Source: Candidatus Stercoripulliclostridium merdigallinarum (GTDB taxonomy: Bacteria > Bacillota > Clostridia > Christensenellales > DTU072). From it: DNA of 16,565 nt. How positions within the stretch are numbered: the stretch's first letter is position 1; each line of letters opens with the position of its first letter. A program made the position numbers and the translations under genes. Below, one piece after another: positions 12,570 through 16,565 of this stretch. The notes under the pieces are model-generated. The model worked only from the letters and a program-made list of their open reading frames with translations. It did no database searches and was not told the DNA's origin. Location of the stretch: positions 1 through 16,565 of the forward strand of contig DVNF01000037.1 in assembly GCA_018714575.1 (NCBI GenBank), written 5' to 3'.

Positions 12570-12579
12570 GAGGAAAAGT

Positions 12580-14373
12580 ATGTTCAGAAGTACCGTACTA
12601 ATTTGCGGCGGCACAGGCTGCCACTCCAATCACTCCGGCGAGATTTACGACGCGTTCCAAAAGCAACTTGCCGAACAAAACCTCAGCGAAGAGGTTATGT
12701 TGGTAAAGACGGGCTGTTTCGGACTTTGCGCCGTAGGCCCCGTCGTCATCATCTATCCCGAGGGCTCTTTCTATTCCCACGTCACAGTCGACGACGTGCC
12801 GGAACTGATCTCGGAACATTTGATAAAGGGCAGATTGGTCAGAAGGCTGTTGTACAAAGACCACAAGACCGAGGAAATCACGAAAGCGCTGTCCGAAACC
12901 AACTTTTATAAAAAGCAAACCAGAGTCGCGTTGCGTAACTGCGGCGTCATCAACCCCGAAAACATCGACGAATATATCGCCTACGACGGCTACGAAGCTT
13001 TGATCAAGGTTTTGACCGAGATGCAACCGCAAGAAGTCATCGACGTCATCAAAGCGTCCGGACTGCGCGGCAGGGGCGGCGCGGGATTCCCGACGGGATT
13101 GAAATGGCAATTCTGCCGTAACGCAAAGGCGGACGAAACGGGCATTAAATACGTTTGCTGCAATGCCGACGAAGGCGACCCCGGCGCGTTCATGGACAGA
13201 AGTATTCTGGAAGGCGATCCCCACTCGGTCATCGAAGCCATGGCGATCGCGGCATACGCTATCGGCGCTTGCCAAGGTTACATTTATATTCGTGCCGAAT
13301 ACCCCATAGCCGTTCAACGTATCAGAATAGCTATCGACCAAGCCAAAGAATACGGCTTATTGGGAAAGAACATACTGAATACCGGATTCAATTTCGATCT
13401 GGACGTCAGATTGGGCTCGGGCGCGTTCGTTTGCGGCGAAGAAACCGCATTGATGACTTCTATCGAAGGCAAGCGCGGCGAACCTCGTCCCCGTCCTCCG
13501 TTCCCGGCAAACAAAGGCTTGTTCGGTAAGCCGACGATCCTGAACAACGTCGAAACTTACGCTAACGTAGCGCAAATCATTTTGAAGGGCGCCGATTGGT
13601 TTGCTTCGATGGGCTCGGAAAAGAGCAAAGGCACAAAGGTTTTCGCTTTGGGCGGCAAGATCGTCAACACCGGTTTGGTCGAGATCCCCATGGGCACCAC
13701 CCTCAGGACGGTCATCGAGGATATCGGCGGCGGCATACCTAACGGCAAAAAGTTCAAAGCGGCGCAAACGGGCGGACCTTCCGGCGGTTGTATTCCCGCT
13801 TCGTTGATCGACGTTCCGATAGATTACGAAAACCTGGCGGCGATAGGTTCGATCATGGGATCGGGCGGATTGATCGTCATGGACGAAGACAACTGTATGG
13901 TCGACATCGCAAAGTTCTTCCTGGAGTTTACAAAGGACGAAAGCTGCGGCAAGTGCACTCCCTGCCGTATCGGCACCACCAGACTTTTGGAGTACCTGGA
14001 CAAGATCACCTCCGGTAACGGCACGATGGAAGATCTGGACGAAATGGAAAAGCTGTGCTACTACATAAAGGACAACGCGCTGTGCGGATTGGGACAGACG
14101 GCACCTAACCCGGTACTCAGCACTCTAAGGTACTTCCGCGACGAATATATCGCGCACATCAAGGATAAACGTTGCCCCGCAGGCGTATGCAAGAAGTTGT
14201 TGTCCTATGAAATCACCGACGCATGTAAGGGTTGTACGCTGTGCGCCAGAAACTGCCCGGTCGGAGCTATCACCGGCGCGGTCAAGGAAAAGCACGTCAT
14301 CGACAAATCGAAGTGCATCAAGTGCGGCGTATGTATGGAAAAATGTAAGTTCGGCGCCGTGGTAAAGAAGTAG
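12580..14373 (+). CDS. hydB: NuoF-like NAD(P)H-oxidising flavoprotein subunit of hydrogenase
   Basis: A 597-residue multidomain subunit (HydB/HndC). It begins with a thioredoxin-like [2Fe-2S] domain (C9, C14, C46, C50). The NuoF core follows, with the glycine-rich nucleotide loop GRGGAGFPTG (164-173) and the FMN/NAD segment CCNADEGDPGAFMDR (193-207). Next come an SLBB-like region, and then the N3-type [4Fe-4S] motif with C456, C459, C462 and C502. The tail carries two ferredoxin clusters (C549, C552, C555, C559 and C579, C582, C585, C589). A CPAGVC motif (C532, C537) precedes them and may contribute to the zinc site reported for HydB-type subunits. It should oxidise or reduce NAD(H) and pass electrons to HydA. 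It has a TAGGAGG site and ends 12 bp before hydA. Confidence 0.96.
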   Translation: MFRSTVLICGGTGCHSNHSGEIYDAFQKQLAEQNLSEEVMLVKTGCFGLCAVGPVVIIYPEGSFYSHVTVDDVPELISEHLIKGRLVRRLLYKDHKTEEITKALSETNFYKKQTRVALRNCGVINPENIDEYIAYDGYEALIKVLTEMQPQEVIDVIKASGLRGRGGAGFPTGLKWQFCRNAKADETGIKYVCCNADEGDPGAFMDRSILEGDPHSVIEAMAIAAYAIGACQGYIYIRAEYPIAVQRIRIAIDQAKEYGLLGKNILNTGFNFDLDVRLGSGAFVCGEETALMTSIEGKRGEPRPRPPFPANKGLFGKPTILNNVETYANVAQIILKGADWFASMGSEKSKGTKVFALGGKIVNTGLVEIPMGTTLRTVIEDIGGGIPNGKKFKAAQTGGPSGGCIPASLIDVPIDYENLAAIGSIMGSGGLIVMDEDNCMVDIAKFFLEFTKDESCGKCTPCRIGTTRLLEYLDKITSGNGTMEDLDEMEKLCYYIKDNALCGLGQTAPNPVLSTLRYFRDEYIAHIKDKRCPAGVCKKLLSYEITDACKGCTLCARNCPVGAITGAVKEKHVIDKSKCIKCGVCMEKCKFGAVVKK

Positions 14374-14385
14374 GAGGACGATAAC

Positions 14386-16134
14386 ATGGAAGACGTAAAA
14401 ATGATAAATTTAAAAATAAACGGTCGCGCCGTCAGCGTGCCGGAAGGCACTACGGTATTGCAAGCCGCAAAGCAAGCGGGCATAAAAATCCCCACCTTGT
14501 GCTATCTGAAAGACATCAACGCAATCGGCGCTTGCCGCGTGTGCGTCGTCGAAGTCAAGGGCGCAAGGAGCTTGGTAGCGTCCTGCGTATACCCCGTTGC
14601 CGAAGGTATGGAAGTCACCACCAATTCAAAGAGGGTGCTGGATTCCAGAAAGACCACCGTCGAATTGATACTGTCCGATCACAAACAGGAATGCCTTTCC
14701 TGCGTCAGGAGCGGTAACTGCGAATTGCAGACTCTGTCGGAAGAGCTGGGCTGCGACGTCAAAAAGTATCAGGGCGTAAAGAGCGAATATCCGATAGACG
14801 ATTCGACTCCGTATTTGGTACGCGACAACGAAAAGTGCGTGCTGTGCCGCAGGTGCGTAGCCGCTTGCAAAAACTATCAGGGCATAGCCGTTATCGGACC
14901 CAACGCGCGCGGATTCGACACTCATATCGGTTGCGCGTTCGAAAAGCCGTTGATGGACGTACCGTGCGTAGGTTGCGGACAGTGCATAGTCGCTTGCCCG
15001 ACTGGCGCGTTGCACGAACGCGAAGAAATCGACGACGTTTTGGCGGCTATCAGAGATCCCGAAAAACGCGTCATCGTCGGTACGGCGCCTTCCGTCAGAG
15101 TCGGCTTGGGCGAAGAGTTCGGAGCTCCTATCGGCACCAACGTCGAAGGCAAAATGGTAACGGCTTTGAAGTATTTGGGATTCGACGACGTATTCGACGT
15201 AGACTTTGCGGCAGACCTTACCATTATGGAAGAAGGCACCGAATTCATTTCCAGGCTGAAAAACGGCGGCAAGCTGCCCATGATGACCAGCTGCTCCCCC
15301 GCATGGATAAAGTACGTCGAGCATAACTATCCCGATCTGATCGACAACCTGTCTACTTGCAAATCTCCGCAACAGATGTTCGGCGCAACGGTAAAGACTT
15401 ACTATGCCGACAAACTCGGGATCGATCCGAAAAATCTGGTAGTCGTTTCGATAATGCCGTGCACGGCAAAGAAGTTTGAAAAAGGCAGACCCGATCAATC
15501 TGCGGCAGGCGTACCCGATATCGACATCACTCTGACGACCAGGGAACTTGCCAGGTTGATAAAACGCGAAGGCATCATATTCAACGAATTACCGGAAAGC
15601 GAATTCGACGCGCCTTTGGGAATTTCTACCGGCGCGGCATTGATTTTCGGCGCCACCGGCGGAGTTATGGAAGCGGCGCTCAGGACCGTTGCCGACGTTT
15701 TGGAAGGCAAAGACCTGAAGAATATCGACTATACCGCTGTTCGCGGAACGCAAGGCATCAAAGAAGCCGTGGTCGAAATAGCCGGACAAAAGGTAAAAGT
15801 CGCGGTCGCGTCCGGACTTGCCAACGCAAAGATCCTGATGGATAAGGTCAGAAGCGGCGAAGCCGATTACCAATTCATCGAGATCATGAGCTGCCCCGGC
15901 GGCTGCGTAAACGGCGGCGGACAACCCATCAAGTCCGGTTACGTCCGTAACAACTACGACGTTCGCGCCATTCGTGCACAATCGATTTACGACGCGGATA
16001 AGGAAATGAAGTACAGAAAATCGCACGACAACCCCGCGATAAAGGAACTGTACGCGACTTATCTGGGCGAACCCGGCGGACACAAGGCGCATAAGATATT
16101 ACACACTTCTTATATAAAGAGGAACAATTATTAA
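14386..16134 (+). CDS. hydA: [FeFe]-hydrogenase catalytic subunit (group A, HndD/HydA type)
   Basis: A 582-residue catalytic subunit. Domains in order: [2Fe-2S] (C39, C50, C53, C67), His-Cys [4Fe-4S] (H99, C103, C106, C112), two [4Fe-4S] (C151, C154, C157, C161 and C194, C197, C200, C204), H-cluster domain (about 225-515) and small-subunit-like C-terminal segment (about 525-580). H-cluster loops are TSCSPAW (301-307), MPCTAKK (357-363) and EIMSCPGGCVNGGGQP (499-514). The first loop has serine where the well-known enzymes have a second cysteine. The order and length match the catalytic subunit of bifurcating or NADP-linked hydrogenases, without the extra C-terminal [2Fe-2S] domain of Thermotoga HydA. 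The ATG has AGGAGG 8 nt upstream. It reduces protons to hydrogen or the reverse. Confidence 0.96.
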   Translation: MEDVKMINLKINGRAVSVPEGTTVLQAAKQAGIKIPTLCYLKDINAIGACRVCVVEVKGARSLVASCVYPVAEGMEVTTNSKRVLDSRKTTVELILSDHKQECLSCVRSGNCELQTLSEELGCDVKKYQGVKSEYPIDDSTPYLVRDNEKCVLCRRCVAACKNYQGIAVIGPNARGFDTHIGCAFEKPLMDVPCVGCGQCIVACPTGALHEREEIDDVLAAIRDPEKRVIVGTAPSVRVGLGEEFGAPIGTNVEGKMVTALKYLGFDDVFDVDFAADLTIMEEGTEFISRLKNGGKLPMMTSCSPAWIKYVEHNYPDLIDNLSTCKSPQQMFGATVKTYYADKLGIDPKNLVVVSIMPCTAKKFEKGRPDQSAAGVPDIDITLTTRELARLIKREGIIFNELPESEFDAPLGISTGAALIFGATGGVMEAALRTVADVLEGKDLKNIDYTAVRGTQGIKEAVVEIAGQKVKVAVASGLANAKILMDKVRSGEADYQFIEIMSCPGGCVNGGGQPIKSGYVRNNYDVRAIRAQSIYDADKEMKYRKSHDNPAIKELYATYLGEPGGHKAHKILHTSYIKRNNY

Positions 16135-16141
16135 TCATTGA

Positions 16142-16173
16142 TTCCGTCCGCGCGGCAGTCCGCGCGGACGGAA
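16142..16173 (+). terminator. 14-bp perfect hairpin after hydA
   Basis: TTCCGTCCGCGCGG (16142-16155), loop CAGT, and CCGCGCGGACGGAA (16160-16173). The stem is perfect and very GC-rich, but the sequence after it is CAAGGAAGCT, not a T run. It may terminate by another route, protect the hydA 3' end, or regulate the next gene, whose ribosome binding site is immediately downstream. Confidence 0.55.
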
Positions 16174-16183
16174 CAAGGAAGCT

Positions 16184-16565
16184 ATGGCAAATAAAAGATT
16201 TCGTAAAAAAACACGCTTTACTCCCGATCCTTCATACGTACCGCCCTATGACGCGTCGGTACTGCAGCTGGGATTGGATTATTTAAAGATTTCCGACGTC
16301 GTCCGCGAAAAGCTGACGGGCGCGGGAATTACCACCGTCATGGACGTGGTAGTCAGGGAGGACAAAGATTTTTATCGTATCTCCGGTTTCGACAAAAAGA
16401 ACCTTGGAGAGCTGAAAAGCGCGCTGAATAACAGACGCCTGCGCCTGAAACCGCCCAAGGCGGAAGACAAATCCAAAACCGAGCCGGCGAACAAGGCGGG
16501 CGCGGAGCGTGCGGCAAAGAACAACAACGCCGATCAGCGCTTAGACAGATCAGACAGATCAGACA
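16184..16565 (+). CDS. Protein with RNA polymerase alpha-CTD-like domain (partial)
   Basis: An open frame starts with ATG at 16184 (AAGGAAG just upstream) and runs off the right edge after 127 complete codons. The N-terminus is basic (MANKRFRKKTRF). Residues 26-82 resemble the helix-hairpin-helix C-terminal domain of RNA polymerase alpha: LQLGLDYLKISDVVREKL, AGITTVMDVVV, then ISGFDKKNLGELKSAL. This is a nucleic-acid or protein-binding fold also found outside RNA polymerase. From about residue 88 the sequence is lysine-, glutamate- and asparagine-rich and ends in DRS repeats, so it is probably disordered there. I cannot tell what follows. It is 49 bp downstream of hydA, separated from it by the 14-bp hairpin, and may or may not be cotranscribed. 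Function unknown. Confidence 0.75.
   Translation, partial: MANKRFRKKTRFTPDPSYVPPYDASVLQLGLDYLKISDVVREKLTGAGITTVMDVVVREDKDFYRISGFDKKNLGELKSALNNRRLRLKPPKAEDKSKTEPANKAGAERAAKNNNADQRLDRSDRSD
16543..16565 (+). repeat. 9-bp tandem repeat at the right edge
   Basis: AGACAGATC occurs at 16543-16551 and 16552-16560 and begins a third copy (AGACA) at the edge. It keeps the reading frame and encodes DRS repeats in the alpha-CTD-like protein. The array probably continues past the window. Confidence 0.85.

Noticed and set aside
14626..15498. 290-codon minus-strand open frame inside hydA
   Set aside because: hydA is certain in the other strand; this frame has no start signals or recognisable domain.

Overview
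The window reads as a chromosomal segment of an anaerobic, low-oxygen-adapted Firmicute of the Clostridia type, with a GC content near 50 percent. The basis is a group A [FeFe]-hydrogenase operon of the HydABC/HndABCD kind, strong AGGAGG-type ribosome binding sites, a DUF5685 protein, and dense co-directional genes. I cannot name a genus. Nearly all genes are on the plus strand; only an ArsR-family regulator is on the minus strand. No tRNA, rRNA, CRISPR array or insertion sequence was seen.

Positions 1-5259 hold housekeeping and poorly known genes. They are the 3' end of an unrecognised gene, a small P-loop ATPase, threonine synthase (thrC) and tryptophanyl-tRNA synthetase (trpS). These are followed by a tightly overlapped trio: a DUF5685 protein, a J-domain-like protein with a cysteine-rich tail, and a membrane protein. 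A perfect 13-bp hairpin then separates this run from the convergent ArsR-type gene.

Positions 5335-7577 hold the ArsR-type regulator, a divergent 54-residue microprotein containing a duplicated LALLLIVLCCG unit, uracil-DNA glycosylase (ung, apparently leaderless) and ammonia-dependent NAD synthetase (nadE, with a good extended -10 promoter).

Positions 7642-10667 form a compact signalling-like operon: DRTGG-domain protein, RsbW/RsbT-like GHKL ATPase, HydS-type (putative sensory) [FeFe]-hydrogenase, a second DRTGG protein, and a PHP-domain phosphoesterase. The genes overlap or abut.

A 490-bp non-coding stretch (10668-11157) follows. It is full of inverted repeats. It contains a plausible free-standing small RNA of about 155 nt with an exposed C-rich anti-Shine-Dalgarno-like segment, and then the promoter and leader of the catalytic hydrogenase operon.

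Positions 11158-16134 encode hydC (NuoE-like), a second orphan GHKL ATPase, an HndB-like thioredoxin-fold protein, hydB (NuoF-like, NADH/FMN) and hydA (H-cluster subunit). Together they should make an NAD(P)H- and probably ferredoxin-linked, possibly electron-bifurcating, hydrogenase. A 14-bp perfect hairpin follows, then the 5' part of a gene for a protein with an RNA polymerase alpha-CTD-like helix-hairpin-helix domain, cut by the window edge.

The most interesting biology is the pairing of a catalytic hydrogenase with a HydS-like hydrogenase that lacks a PAS or kinase output. Two stand-alone GHKL ATPases, two DRTGG proteins and a PHP enzyme in the same neighbourhood look like an unassembled hydrogen or redox signal-transduction pathway. 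The candidate small RNA lies between the two operons.
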